Positions 46,083 through 55,278 of a stretch of DNA of 64,000 nucleotides are shown piece after piece. Origin of the DNA: Rhodocyclaceae bacterium (GTDB lineage: Bacteria; Pseudomonadota; Gammaproteobacteria; Burkholderiales; Rhodocyclaceae). Where the stretch lies: assembly GCA_018261935.1 (NCBI GenBank), contig JAGTRP010000012.1, positions 52,060-116,059 of the forward strand, given 5' to 3'. A program made the position numbers and the translations under genes. Under the pieces are notes generated by a model that worked only from the letters and a program-made list of their open reading frames with translations, was not told where the DNA came from and ran no database searches. The number at the start of each line of letters is the position of its first letter. Position 1 is the stretch's first letter.

Positions 46083-46237
46083 AGGGAACTCTACCGGGTT
46101 CCGACTGCCTCTCCTTATCGGAAATGCCCTGGACACTACCGGCGTTTCCCGTATGTGTTTTTTCGTCCCCAAGACTAGCATCCAGTGATCAAGCAGTGGC
46201 CTCTCCAGCCGCAGAATCCCAACGACGGAGGTATTCC

Positions 46238-46888
46238 ATGAAGGTCAAACAGATCATCGGCTGTCTTGCGCTGACCATCGGAGCATTGCTGTCTGCAGCA
46301 TCGCTTGCCGAAGAAGGACAGTCCGGCTTCCTCGGCGACTATTCGGCCCTGACCAAGACAACCGACGCAGCGGGCGACACGGTGATGCGGTACGTGAATC
46401 CCAATCTCAAGCCCGGCGCCTATCAGCAGGTGATGATCGATCCCACCCAGTACTATCCGGTCCCGGCGCCGACGAAGCAGGTGAGCGCCGACACCCTCGA
46501 AGAAATCCGCAACTACGTGGATAGGGGGCTACGGGAAAAACTGGGGACAAAAGTCACCCTGGCCTCGCAGCCGGGCCCCGGCGTGCTCCGGATCCGGCCG
46601 GCAATCACCGCCGTGGTGCCGCAGACTCCCGGCCTGAAGCCCTATCAGGTCCTCCCCATCGCCTTCGTCGTCACGGCGGCAAAAGGCCGGGGCAAGGAGG
46701 CCGCGATCAATATGGAAGTCGAGGCCGTGGACAGCGTCACCGGCGAGCGCATGGGCGCCTCCATGCGCAGGGGCGTCGGCGCCAAACTGGCCAACGACAA
46801 AGCGCCGCTGACCCTGCGCGACGTACAACCCCTGCTCGACCGCTGGATCGATACGGGTGCGTCGTTTATCGCCTCGCAGGTGAAATAA
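46238..46888 (+). CDS. DUF3313 domain lipoprotein-like/periplasmic protein
   Basis: A 216-residue protein with a signal peptide (about 1-21, SLAEE). The mature part has FLGDYSALTKTTDAAGDTVM, YVNPNLKPGAYQQVMIDPTQ, then a conserved alpha/beta region with RIRPAITAVVP and MEVEAVDSVTGERMGASMRR. This matches DUF3313, which often begins SGFL(G/S)DYS. The family usually has a lipobox; here the signal ends without a cysteine. Function is unknown. ACGGAGG precedes the ATG. Confidence 0.85.
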   Translation: MKVKQIIGCLALTIGALLSAASLAEEGQSGFLGDYSALTKTTDAAGDTVMRYVNPNLKPGAYQQVMIDPTQYYPVPAPTKQVSADTLEEIRNYVDRGLREKLGTKVTLASQPGPGVLRIRPAITAVVPQTPGLKPYQVLPIAFVVTAAKGRGKEAAINMEVEAVDSVTGERMGASMRRGVGAKLANDKAPLTLRDVQPLLDRWIDTGASFIASQVK

Positions 46889-46995
46889 GCGCAACCCGCC
46901 GCGGAAGGCGTGCGCTCCGGCCGGCAACGGCAAGCTCTCCCCATACGGCGGCCAAGGGGGTAGGCAAGCCCCTCCATTCAGATAGGAGTTCAAGC

Positions 46996-47460
46996 ATGCG
47001 CAGATTGATTCACCTTGCCACGGGCATCGCGGCGCTCTCACTTTCCCCATGGGCCTTGGGCCAGGCGCCGGTGGCGTATCCGGCCAAGGGGCAAAGCCCT
47101 CAGCAACAGCAGAAGGACGAGGGCGAGTGTCACGTATGGGCCAAGAAAAACACCGGCATCGATCCGGCGGTGGTGGCCCAAACGCCGGCAACCCCTCAGC
47201 AGTCGCAGCCCGGCGGCGAGCGTGCAAGAGGCGCCGCGCGGGGTGCCCTTGGCGGCGCCGCCATCGGGGCGATTGCCGGCGACACCGGCAAGGGCGCTGG
47301 GGCCGGCGCGGTTCTCGGCACCATGCGGGGGGGCCGCGAGGCACGCTCCAACGAAGCGGCCAGACAGCAACAGGCGCAGACGCAGCAGCAACAAAAGATC
47401 GACACCTTCTACCGGGCCTATGGCTCTTGCATGCAAGGACGCGGCTACGCCGTCAACTGA
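46996..47460 (+). CDS. Glycine-zipper envelope protein
   Basis: A 154-residue protein with a signal peptide (about 1-22), a Gln-rich stretch, a conserved ECHVWAKKNTGIDP motif, then a glycine zipper (GAARGALGGAAIGAIAGDTG, then GAGAGAVLGTMRGG) typical of YMGG/2TM-glycine-zipper proteins that insert in membranes. The C-terminal helix has YRAYGSCMQGRGY. ECxxWA...CMxGRGY is a recurring pattern in this group, and the two cysteines could form a disulfide. TAGGAG precedes the ATG. Last gene of the accessory block. Confidence 0.82.
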   Translation: MRRLIHLATGIAALSLSPWALGQAPVAYPAKGQSPQQQQKDEGECHVWAKKNTGIDPAVVAQTPATPQQSQPGGERARGAARGALGGAAIGAIAGDTGKGAGAGAVLGTMRGGREARSNEAARQQQAQTQQQQKIDTFYRAYGSCMQGRGYAVN

Positions 47461-47515
47461 GGGGGCATTCGGTCGGGCCAGGTACAACGCCGTGAACAAA
47501 GGCCCGGCGGGTGCC

Positions 47516-48601
47516 TCACGCCAATTCCAGGATCGCCTCCGCCGCCGCGCCGGCCCCGTTGCCCCGCACCATTTCACGGCCACGGCCGGCTAGCCGGCGG
47601 CGGGTGTCGGCGTCGGCCAGGCGACCTACCGCTTCCCGCAAGTTGTTTTCGGTGAGTGGCTCGCAGACCAGACAGGCCCCGGCGCCGGCCAGGGCTCGGG
47701 CACGGGATGCCTGGTCGTCGAGGCCTCGGCTGAAGGGCACCAGGGTCGCAGCCACCCCGGCGAACAGGAGCTCATGGACGGTGTTGTAGCCGGCGGCGGC
47801 GATGGCGCCGTCGAAGGCGGGCAACACGTCGAGCATGGGATAGCGGCCACCCAGGAGGGTGACGCCGGCCCCCGCGCCGGGCGGCGCCCTCAGCAGCGGG
47901 CCGGCACCGAGAACCAGCTGGGCATCCTCCAGGGAACCCACAGCCCGTGCCGTCAGCTCAAGGGCCCGGGCCGCCGCGGGGTCGCCGCCGCCGCCAAAGC
48001 TGCCGTAGAAGAGCAGGCCCGCCTCGGGCAACCCCAGGGCCCGCCGGGCGGCGGCCCGCTCCAGGAGCTCGTGGCGCTCGCGGATGAGGATGGGGCCGAC
48101 CGTCCGGGCCTTTTCCGGTTCGGGCAGTTCGCCCACCTGCCCAATGTCGTCATGGGGGACGATCACCCGGTCGTAGAGGGGCAAGGCAGCCATGAGGAGG
48201 TCCGACTGGAAGTTCTCCCTCCGCTGCTCCCGGAAGACGAAAACGTTCTTCTGCCGCCAACCCAGCACCGGGATGAGCTCATCGAAGCTGCCGGAAGGAA
48301 ATGTATCCACCACCAGCACGTCCGGGTTGAAGCTGGACAGCGCGCTCCAGGTCACCGACTGGGCCATCTTGAGGTAGGTGCTGCGGGAAAGGCCGCATTG
48401 CTCCCGGATGGTCTTGGAGGGCAGCTTCACCGCCGCGAAGCCCTCCCGGTAGATGACGCCGTCGGCTTCCGACGAGGTCACGAAGAGGATCTCGGCCTCC
48501 GGCGACTGCCGCCGGACGGCGCGGGCGATGGCGAGCAGCCGGGTGACGTGCCCGAGGCCGAGGCCATTGACGGCATAGAAGACGATGCGGGGACCTGCCA
48601 C
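47516..48601 (-). CDS. MurG/UGT-like glycosyltransferase (GT-B fold)
   Basis: A 361-residue enzyme of GT-B fold. The N-terminal half begins VFYAVNGLGLGHVTRLLAIA, like GT28/UGT proteins with the GLGHVTR acceptor motif. The C-terminal half has LFYGSFGGGGDPAAARALEL, YPMLDVLPAFDGAIAAAGYN and TVHELLFAGVAATLVPFSRG, the nucleotide-sugar binding region. Acceptor and sugar are unknown. The GTG start at 48601 has GAGGGGG upstream. It is co-directional with and 10 bp after the membrane protein gene. Confidence 0.85.
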   Translation of the reverse strand: MAGPRIVFYAVNGLGLGHVTRLLAIARAVRRQSPEAEILFVTSSEADGVIYREGFAAVKLPSKTIREQCGLSRSTYLKMAQSVTWSALSSFNPDVLVVDTFPSGSFDELIPVLGWRQKNVFVFREQRRENFQSDLLMAALPLYDRVIVPHDDIGQVGELPEPEKARTVGPILIRERHELLERAAARRALGLPEAGLLFYGSFGGGGDPAAARALELTARAVGSLEDAQLVLGAGPLLRAPPGAGAGVTLLGGRYPMLDVLPAFDGAIAAAGYNTVHELLFAGVAATLVPFSRGLDDQASRARALAGAGACLVCEPLTENNLREAVGRLADADTRRRLAGRGREMVRGNGAGAAAEAILELA

Positions 48602-48611
48602 CGAAGCCCCC

Positions 48612-49589
48612 TCAGGAATGATCGGAGAAGCGGGAGGCCGAAGGCTCCCGGGTCATCCGCTTGGCGGACTCCTTCACGGCTTCGTGAATGACGCCGGATT
48701 CCCGGGCCGCATCCAGGTCGAGCAGGGTCGCGGCGGCCAGGGCGGCCCCGGCTCCCCCCAGGAGCCCCGCGGCCGCGGCCCCGCCGGCGGCGAGGCGGCC
48801 GATCTCCCCCAGGGGACGCCTGGGCTGAAAGCGCCAAGCGGCCACTTCCTGCACATTCCCCGGCTCGGCGTGCCGGCGGGCGTAGGGATCGTAGCCGGGG
48901 GTTTCGCTCCAATGGGTGCGGCCGTCGGGAGCGGCCAGGACGGCGGGGATTTCGCCCCGGCCCGCCCGGGCGGCGCAGTCGGGGCAGGCCAGCACTTCCT
49001 CCCGGCTATCTCCTTTCTGCACCGACACCAGCCGGCGATAGTCGGGATTGGCCAGGGGCCGGGCGCAGAAGAAGCAACCCACCGGCTCCCCCGACGCCGC
49101 AAAGGCCAAGTCGCCATGGAGGCTCAGGGCCCGCTCGGTGGCCTGCTGCGCCGCCCGACCGGCTTCGTCCAGCTGGCTGGAAAGCTCCCCCAAGGCGCCG
49201 GCATTGCCGTACCGGACCCGGGAGAAGAGCCGCCGCGCCGCCGCCTCCGCCCGGGTGGCGTGGTCGAGGAGGCTGCGCAGGTCCGGGTCTTCCCCCAGGC
49301 GCAGGGCATGCTCGACGCGGACGAGCTGGGCGGCGATGTCGTCCAGCCGGGACTTCTCTTCGGCCAGCCGGGCGGGGTCGGCAAAGCTTAAGGACTTCTG
49401 CGCGCCAGGCGCCTCGCGCCGCTGCCGGCGCCATGCCCAGAGGACGGCGAAGGCGACGCCGGCGGTCAGCAGTGCCGTGACGGCGACGGCCACCCAGGCG
49501 CCGTCACCGTCCCCATTGCCGGCGTGGGCGGGAGGCGCCAGGAGCGCCCAGGAAAGGAGCTGCAGAGGAAATAGTGGCGGATGTCGCAA
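48612..49589 (-). CDS. Membrane protein with paired-cysteine motif
   Basis: A 325-residue protein I do not recognise by name. The TTG at 49589 is preferred over distant upstream starts because GGGGAGG lies 5 nt before it and a signal-like segment starts right after. It has a second hydrophobic helix near residues 35-52 (VAVAVTALLTAGVAFAVLWA), a charged helical region (LAEEKSRLDDIAAQLVRVEH), a FFCARP ... CPDCAA cysteine cluster that could bind zinc, and a Gly/Ala-rich hydrophobic C-terminal part. It precedes the glycosyltransferase gene by 10 bp. Confidence 0.65.
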   Translation of the reverse strand: MRHPPLFPLQLLSWALLAPPAHAGNGDGDGAWVAVAVTALLTAGVAFAVLWAWRRQRREAPGAQKSLSFADPARLAEEKSRLDDIAAQLVRVEHALRLGEDPDLRSLLDHATRAEAAARRLFSRVRYGNAGALGELSSQLDEAGRAAQQATERALSLHGDLAFAASGEPVGCFFCARPLANPDYRRLVSVQKGDSREEVLACPDCAARAGRGEIPAVLAAPDGRTHWSETPGYDPYARRHAEPGNVQEVAAWRFQPRRPLGEIGRLAAGGAAAAGLLGGAGAALAAATLLDLDAARESGVIHEAVKESAKRMTREPSASRFSDHS

Positions 49590-49687
49590 GCTTGCCTCCC
49601 CGGGATGACGATCTGATATTTTTTTGCCGGCACAGCATACACGATCGCCCGGCACGGCGAACAAGGCCGCCGCCGGAAATGCTCGTT

Positions 49688-49704
49688 TCATGGGATCATC
49701 CGCA
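49688..49704 (+). repeat. Dispersed 17-bp repeat, copy 2
   Basis: Identical to 18144-18160 (TCATGGGATCATCCGCA). It lies in the gap between the divergent 48612-49589 and 49753-50046 genes, about 49 nt before the latter's ATG. Confidence 0.5.
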
Positions 49705-49752
49705 GCAGCCCGCCCCCGGCGGAAATTTCCCAGCCACTCCCGGAGGAGAACC

Positions 49753-50046
49753 ATGCAGCCCATCGCCAAGATAGCCGCCTTCTGCCTTGCTTCCTGCCTG
49801 TCCGCCAGCGCCGCCTGGGCCGTGGACGACACCTTGATGAACGCCCTGGAAAGCAGCAAGGCCAGCGGCCGCGGCCTCACCTTCTACGCCAACGGCCAGG
49901 CGATCCCCGGGGTGGTGGTGGCCATCGAGGACCGCTACCTGGTCGCCCGCAGCCAGGCCCAGGGGACCATCATCATCCGCCTCGACCGGATCGACGGCGT
50001 GGCCGGCTTCATCAACCCGCCGGCCGGGGAGCGCAAGCCCCAGTAG
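49753..50046 (+). CDS. Small secreted hypothetical protein
   Basis: A 97-residue protein with a clear signal peptide (about 1-22, AWAVDD). The ~75-residue mature part (LTFYANGQAIPGVVVAIEDR, then RLDRIDGVAGF) has the strand pattern of a small beta-barrel such as an SH3/Hfq-like fold, but no family is recognised. CGGAGGAG precedes the ATG. Confidence 0.7.
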   Translation: MQPIAKIAAFCLASCLSASAAWAVDDTLMNALESSKASGRGLTFYANGQAIPGVVVAIEDRYLVARSQAQGTIIIRLDRIDGVAGFINPPAGERKPQ

Positions 50047-50114
50047 CCCACGGCACGGAGAGTTCGCCGTTCCGTTTCCAGGCCTCGCCCGACAGCCTGG
50101 CGAGGCTTCCCTTT

Positions 50115-51053
50115 GTGCCCCGCTCCCGGCAAACTTCCGTATCGGGCGTATTGACCACGGGCATTCCCTTCCAAGTGATTCCTGAAAGACCTCTCCACCG
50201 GCTGGCCCTGGCTCTCGGGCTGGCACTGGCGGCCTCCGTCCAGGCGGCGGCCCCGGCGCCGGACTGGTGCCTGCGCCTGGCCCAGCGCCTGCCGGGGGTG
50301 TCGAAGGCCGATTGCCAGGGGAGCGCCCTCGCCCCCACCGGCGTCGAGTCGCGGCAGGGCTTTCCCATCCTGGCGCGGGATATCCCGCCCCCCGGGAAGG
50401 GCGGCCCGGGCGCGCCGCTGCGCATTCTCCTGATCGGCGGCATCCACGGCGACGAGCTGACCTCGTCCTCCATTGTCTTCAAGTGGATGCAATGGCTGGG
50501 GCGCCCGGAAGCCGCCGCCTACCACTGGCGGGTCGCCCCCCTGGTCAATCCCGATGGCCTGCTGGCGGCCCGGCCCCAGCGGGTCAATGCCGGCGGGGTG
50601 GACCTGAACCGCAATTTCCCGACCCCGGGCTGGCACCGGGACGCTCCCGTGTACTGGCAGCGGGTGACCGGCAAGGACCCCCGCCGCTTCCCCGGCGCTT
50701 CCCCCCTGTCGGAACCGGAAAGCCGCTGGGTCAGCGACCAGATCGAGCGCTTCCGTCCCCACCTCATCGTCTCGGTCCATGCCCCCTTCGGCGTCCTCGA
50801 CCTGGACGGCCCGGCGCCGGCGCCCCGCCGCTTCGGGCAGCTGCTGTTCAAGCCGGTGGGCATCTATCCCGGCTCCCTCGGCAACTACAGCGGCCGCCAC
50901 AAGAACATCCCCATTGTGACCATCGAATTGCCCAATGCCCGGGCCCTGCCTTCGGAGGCCGAAGTCACCCGCATCTGGAAGGACATGCTGGCCTGGATCC
51001 GCGGCCACGTCCCCCAGCAGGCCGCGGCCGGGGAAAACCGCCCCGCCACCTGA
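50115..51053 (+). CDS. M14-family zinc carboxypeptidase/amidase, secreted
   Basis: A 312-residue protein with the M14 zinc site: H111 and E114 (GGIHGDELTS), H222 (VSVHAPFG), substrate-binding NPDG and DLNRNFP, and the general base E271 (TIELPNAR). This set matches the MpaA/succinylglutamate-desuccinylase-like branch acting on peptidoglycan peptides. A signal-like segment lies near residues 28-45. The GTG at 50115 has GAGG upstream; GTG 50178 is an alternative. A role in murein peptide recycling or trimming is inferred. Confidence 0.85.
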   Translation: MPRSRQTSVSGVLTTGIPFQVIPERPLHRLALALGLALAASVQAAAPAPDWCLRLAQRLPGVSKADCQGSALAPTGVESRQGFPILARDIPPPGKGGPGAPLRILLIGGIHGDELTSSSIVFKWMQWLGRPEAAAYHWRVAPLVNPDGLLAARPQRVNAGGVDLNRNFPTPGWHRDAPVYWQRVTGKDPRRFPGASPLSEPESRWVSDQIERFRPHLIVSVHAPFGVLDLDGPAPAPRRFGQLLFKPVGIYPGSLGNYSGRHKNIPIVTIELPNARALPSEAEVTRIWKDMLAWIRGHVPQQAAAGENRPAT

Positions 51054-51246
51054 AAGGCCAGCAAAGGCCTCCCTCGGGCGCAGGAAACCAGCACAGATCC
51101 GTCGTCTCCTCTACCGCTTCTCGAAGCCGGATTACAGAATCGGCCCTCGAAGGCTGGGCGTTGGCCCCCAATGCGCCGGCCCAAGCGGCAATGCACAATG
51201 GCTCCACCCAATGCCTGACGCATAGACCGCCACGGAGGAACTTGGA

Positions 51247-51441
51247 ATGGCCGATCAAGACGGATGCGACTATTGCCTCAACCCCGAGAACGGGATGACC
51301 CTCAGCCCCCAGATGCCGAGGCCGGATGCCCTGGCCCTCTACCTTCGCCTGCAGGGCGAAGGTTATCTGCCCACCCTGTGCGAGAACCGGGCGGGCCGGT
51401 GCCGGGTGTGCTACGCGGAAAAGCAGCGCATCGGCGGCTGA
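51247..51441 (+). CDS. Small cysteine-rich protein
   Basis: A 64-residue cytoplasmic-looking protein with five cysteines: C7-x2-C10, then C45, C52 and C55 (CENRAGRCRVC). The spacing could hold a zinc or an Fe-S cluster. GGAGG lies at a good distance before the ATG, supporting a real gene. It is not recognised. The 51054-51246 gap before it holds nothing I can support. Confidence 0.6.
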   Translation: MADQDGCDYCLNPENGMTLSPQMPRPDALALYLRLQGEGYLPTLCENRAGRCRVCYAEKQRIGG

Positions 51442-51588
51442 TCGGGGCCCCGCCCCCGGACAAGGACAGGGTTGGGGCTCGCCGCCCATGCCGTTGTCCA
51501 GGTAAAGTTCGGTATTGCCGCCGCGGCTGACGGAACATTGCCCATTCCTCGGCCCGCGCCAGGAACAGCCCCCCGGACTTTCGCCCCC

Positions 51589-53031
51589 ATGCCCCCGGCC
51601 AAGCAGCCCTTCAAACTCCCGATTCTCAGCGGAGCCCCTGCCTATGACGACCTGACGGCCCGTTACGGCCCCCGCTACAAGTGGCTGGCCCTGGTTGCCG
51701 TCGGTCTCGGCATCGTCGCCGCGGTGCTGTCCACCACCAGCTTCAATGTCGCCATCCCGGCCCTGACCCGGCATTTCGGCCTCGGCCAGGACCGGGTGCA
51801 GTGGGCCATCACCGGCTACATGGGGGCCATGACCGCCGCCATGCTCCCCACCCCGTGGCTTCTGGACCGCCTGGGATTTCGCCGCTGCTTCCTGGGAGCC
51901 ACCCTGGTCCTGGCCGCCGCCAGCATCGCCGGCAGCCTGTCCGACGGGTTCGCCTTCCTGGTCGCCGCCCGCATCCTCCAGGGCGCCGCGGCGGGTGTCC
52001 TGCAGCCCCTCGGGACCCTGGTGGTCATGCGGCTTTTCCCGGTGGAAAACCAGGGCCGCGCCTCCGGGATGCTGAGCTTCGGCATCGTCCTGGCGCCGGC
52101 CGTGGCCCCGACCCTGGGCGGCCTGCTCCTGGATCACTTCGGCTGGCCGGCCATTTTCCTCATGAACCTGCCCTTCTGCCTGCTGGCCGCCGGGGCAGGC
52201 ATCTGGCTCCTGCCGAAGCCGCGGGAAATCCGGCTGCGCCATTTCGACTGGTTCGGCGTCGGCGTCCTGGGCCTGGGCACCCTCGCCCTGGTGGAAGGGG
52301 TCTCCAGCCTCCAGCATGCCGGGCCCCTGGCGCCGTGGACCTGGTTCCAGTGGGGGCTGGCCATCCTCTCCGTGGTTCTCTTCGTCCGCCACGGACGCCG
52401 CTCGGCCGCGCCCATCATCAGCCTGGGTCTGTTCCGGGACCGCCCCTTCGCCATGGGCGTCCTGGTTTCCATGGCCTACGGCTTCGGCCTCTACGCCTCC
52501 ACCTATGTCATCCCGATCTTCCTGCAGAACGCCCTGGGATTTTCCGCCACCGCGGCGGGCCTCGCCCTGCTGCCCTCGGGCATCGCCCTGGCCGTGGCCA
52601 TTCCCATCGCCGGGCGCCTGACGGACCGCCATTCGCCGCAACGGATCACGGTAGTGGGGCTGGGCCTTTTCGGCCTCTCCTTTGTCCTGTTCGCCGTCAT
52701 GGCCGTGCACATCACCTACGGCGAAATCATCGGCATCACGGTCATGGGACGGGTGGGGCTGGCCCTCATCCTGCCGGCCCTGAGCCTCGCCGCCCTGCGC
52801 GGCATGGCGGCGGAACAACTGGGCCAGTCCTCCACGGTCATCAGCTACATGCGCCAGCTGGGGGGCGTGCTGGGGGTCGCCATCGCCGCCGTCTTCCTGG
52901 CCTGGCGGGAATCGGTCTACGGCGCGACGCCGGCCGGCATCTTCTCCGCCTTCACCGAAAGCTTCGTGCTCCTCGCCGTCGCCTTTCTGCTGGCCCTGGC
53001 GGCCGCCATCCGGATGGAGCCCCAACGGTGA
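51589..53031 (+). CDS. MFS transporter, DHA2 (EmrB/QacA-like) family
   Basis: A 480-residue drug:H+ antiporter with 14 predicted membrane segments. Motif A-like [14 protein letters not shown], motif C-like [20 protein letters not shown] and the N-terminal [14 protein letters not shown] agree with DHA2 exporters. The start at 51589 is the first plausible ATG, though without a clear ribosome site; the frame extends to 51472 through Pro/Ala-rich sequence. Exporter substrate is unknown. It overlaps the DUF1345 gene by 4 nt (GTGA). Confidence 0.9.
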   Translation: MPPAKQPFKLPILSGAPAYDDLTARYGPRYKWLALVAVGLGIVAAVLSTTSFNVAIPALTRHFGLGQDRVQWAITGYMGAMTAAMLPTPWLLDRLGFRRCFLGATLVLAAASIAGSLSDGFAFLVAARILQGAAAGVLQPLGTLVVMRLFPVENQGRASGMLSFGIVLAPAVAPTLGGLLLDHFGWPAIFLMNLPFCLLAAGAGIWLLPKPREIRLRHFDWFGVGVLGLGTLALVEGVSSLQHAGPLAPWTWFQWGLAILSVVLFVRHGRRSAAPIISLGLFRDRPFAMGVLVSMAYGFGLYASTYVIPIFLQNALGFSATAAGLALLPSGIALAVAIPIAGRLTDRHSPQRITVVGLGLFGLSFVLFAVMAVHITYGEIIGITVMGRVGLALILPALSLAALRGMAAEQLGQSSTVISYMRQLGGVLGVAIAAVFLAWRESVYGATPAGIFSAFTESFVLLAVAFLLALAAAIRMEPQR

Positions 53032-53720
53032 GCCGCCCCGCTGCCATCCCCCCTCCCCTGCGGCCCCTGGTGCGGCTGATCCTTTCCCGGCCCCGGCTGA
53101 TGATCTCCATCCTGGTGGGGATGGCGACGGTGCTGGCGCTGCCCGAATCCCTCCTCGGCCTGGAGGAGATCACCCGGCTCATCATCGGCTGGAACGCCGG
53201 CGCCTGCTTCTACCTGGTCCTGGCCGCCCACATGATGTTCTCGTCCAGCCACGAGCGGATGCGGACCCGGGCCCTCAAGGAGGACGAAGGGCGCCTCCTC
53301 TTCCTCACCCTGGTGGTGGCCGCCGCCGTCGTCTGCCTGGGGGCCATCGTCGCCGAGCTGGCAGTGGCCCGGGACATGGCCGGCAGCGAGCGCTACGCCC
53401 ACATGGCCCTGGCCGGGCTCACCATCCTCTCCTCCTGGGCCTTCACCCAGGTGATGTTCGCCCTCCATTACGCCCACGACTATTACTCGGCCATCATGCG
53501 CAAGCAGCCCCCTGGACTGGATTTCCCGGGGGAGTCCGCGCCGGACTACAGCGACTTCCTCTATTTTTCCGGCGTCATCGGCACTTCCAGCCAGACCGCC
53601 GACATCGCCTTCACCAGCCGGACGATGCGCCGCACCGGCCTGGTGCACTGCGTCCTTTCCTTCTTCTTCAACGCCACCCTGCTGGCCCTGACCATCAACA
53701 TCGCCTCCGGGCTGCTGTAA
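53028..53720 (+). CDS. DUF1345 membrane protein
   Basis: A 230-residue protein of DUF1345 with five hydrophobic segments. Landmarks are [50 protein letters not shown] and the C-terminal [20 protein letters not shown] ... [15 protein letters not shown]. The GTG start overlaps the MFS stop (GTGA), so the pair is translationally coupled. Function is unknown. Confidence 0.9.
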   Translation: MSRPAAIPPPLRPLVRLILSRPRLMISILVGMATVLALPESLLGLEEITRLIIGWNAGACFYLVLAAHMMFSSSHERMRTRALKEDEGRLLFLTLVVAAAVVCLGAIVAELAVARDMAGSERYAHMALAGLTILSSWAFTQVMFALHYAHDYYSAIMRKQPPGLDFPGESAPDYSDFLYFSGVIGTSSQTADIAFTSRTMRRTGLVHCVLSFFFNATLLALTINIASGLL

Positions 53721-53723
53721 CCG

Positions 53724-55193
53724 TCACCCGAGATCCACCGGCACGAAAATCTTGGCGTCGTCCCGCTGGATGAGGACGGCCACCCGCCGGCCCGACTTGG
53801 CGAGGAGCCCGCGCAGCTGCTCGACGCTATTCACCGGTTCGCCGTTCAAGGAGAGGAGCACGTCCCCCGGGCGGATGCCGGCCCGGGCCGCCGGTCCGGC
53901 CACGTCCTCCACCAGGAGGCCGCCCCGGATATCGGCCTGGCGCTGCTCGTCCGGCGTCAGCTGGCGCAGCGCCAGCCCCAGCCGCCCCTTGTCGGCGGAG
54001 GAACTGTCGGCCTTGGCCATCTTGGCCTCCTGCAGGGCGCCGACCTTGACGTCGACATCGTGCCGGCCGCCCTTGCGCCACACCTGCAGTTTGGCCGTTT
54101 CCCCCGGATGCATGTCGGCCACCAGGGGCGGCAGTTCGCTGGACGAGGCCACCTGCTTGCCGTTGATGCCGAGGATCACATCCCCCGGCTGCAGGCCGGC
54201 CCGGGCGGCGGGGCCGCCCTGCTCCACCGAACTCACCAGGGCGCCGTTCGCCTGCTTGAGCCCGAAGGATTCGGCCAGGGACTGGTTCATTTCCTGGATG
54301 GTGACGCCCAGGCGCCCCCGCTCCACCTTGCCGTGGTCGAGGATCTGGCGCTCCACGTTCATGGCCACCTCGATGGGAATGGCGAAGGAAAGGCCCTGGT
54401 AGCCGCCGCTGCGGCTGTAGATCTGGGAATTGACCCCGATCACCTCGCCGGCGGTATTGAACAGGGGACCGCCGGAATTGCCCGGATTCACCGCCACGTC
54501 GGTCTGGATGAAGGGCACGTAGCTGTCGTCCGGCAGGGAGCGGGACTTGGCCGAGATGATGCCGGCGGTGGCGCTGTTTTCGAAGCCGAAGGGGGAGCCG
54601 ATGGCCAGCACCCACTCGCCGACCCGGCTGCTGGCGGCGCTGCCCACCTTCACCGTCGGCAGGCTCCGAGCATTGATCTTGAGCACCGCCACGTCGCTGG
54701 GCTTGTCGAGGCCCAGGACCTTGGCCTTGAACTCCCGCCGGTCGGTGAGCTTCACGATCACCTCGTCGGCCCCGTCCACCACGTGGGCGTTGGTGAGGAT
54801 GATGCCGTCGGGGCTGACGATGAAGCCGGACCCCAGACCCCGCACCGGCACGCCGCCCTTGGGCTGGGGAATACGGAAGTGGCGGAAGAATTCGTAGAAG
54901 GGGTCGCTCGGGTCGAGCTGGGGAAAGTCGGAAGCCGCCGACTGCTCCTTCACCGTGCCGGAAACGCTGATATTGACCACCGCCGGCCCGTTCCGGGCGA
55001 CGATGGTGCTCATGTCCGGCAGCACCTGCACTGGAGCGGTGGCAGCCGGCACGGTCTGGGCACCGGCCAGCGCGGATGGGGTGGCGGCCTGGGCCGGGAT
55101 CGGGCTGTGGCCGCTCCAGGTGGAATAGGCGCCAGTCACGGCCGCCGCCATCAGGGCGGCGAGGGCCGTCCGTTGAAACACATTGAGACTCAT
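53724..55193 (-). CDS. degP: DegP/MucD-type periplasmic serine protease (Do-like)
   Basis: A 489-residue HtrA protease: signal peptide (about 1-37), trypsin-like domain with triad H137 (NAHVV), D167 (SDVAVL) and S240 (GNSGGP), then two PDZ domains (about 290-375 and 400-485). It degrades or refolds damaged envelope proteins. CGGAGG precedes the ATG. The QseB/PmrA-type regulator genes lie upstream on the same strand, with a PmrA-type box immediately before this gene, so it is a likely target of that system. The symbol is by family; mucD would also fit. Confidence 0.94.
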   Translation of the reverse strand: MSLNVFQRTALAALMAAAVTGAYSTWSGHSPIPAQAATPSALAGAQTVPAATAPVQVLPDMSTIVARNGPAVVNISVSGTVKEQSAASDFPQLDPSDPFYEFFRHFRIPQPKGGVPVRGLGSGFIVSPDGIILTNAHVVDGADEVIVKLTDRREFKAKVLGLDKPSDVAVLKINARSLPTVKVGSAASSRVGEWVLAIGSPFGFENSATAGIISAKSRSLPDDSYVPFIQTDVAVNPGNSGGPLFNTAGEVIGVNSQIYSRSGGYQGLSFAIPIEVAMNVERQILDHGKVERGRLGVTIQEMNQSLAESFGLKQANGALVSSVEQGGPAARAGLQPGDVILGINGKQVASSSELPPLVADMHPGETAKLQVWRKGGRHDVDVKVGALQEAKMAKADSSSADKGRLGLALRQLTPDEQRQADIRGGLLVEDVAGPAARAGIRPGDVLLSLNGEPVNSVEQLRGLLAKSGRRVAVLIQRDDAKIFVPVDLG

Positions 55194-55261
55194 GGTCGTC
55201 CTCCGTTGTCAGGATTGCCCCGGCACCCGCCGGGCGATGACCCAAAGGTACGACCGGGAAA

Positions 55262-55278
55262 CTTAAGAACGACTTAAG
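55262..55278 (-). promoter_or_regulatory. PmrA-type box (CTTAAG-N5-CTTAAG)
   Basis: CTTAAG 55262-55267 and CTTAAG 55273-55278 are separated by five bases. This is a perfect direct repeat matching the PmrA/BasR box. It lies 69 nt upstream of the degP-like start and overlaps the stop codon of the sensor-kinase gene. A regulator of the PmrA/QseB class is encoded 1.3 kb upstream on the same strand. Confidence 0.75.
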
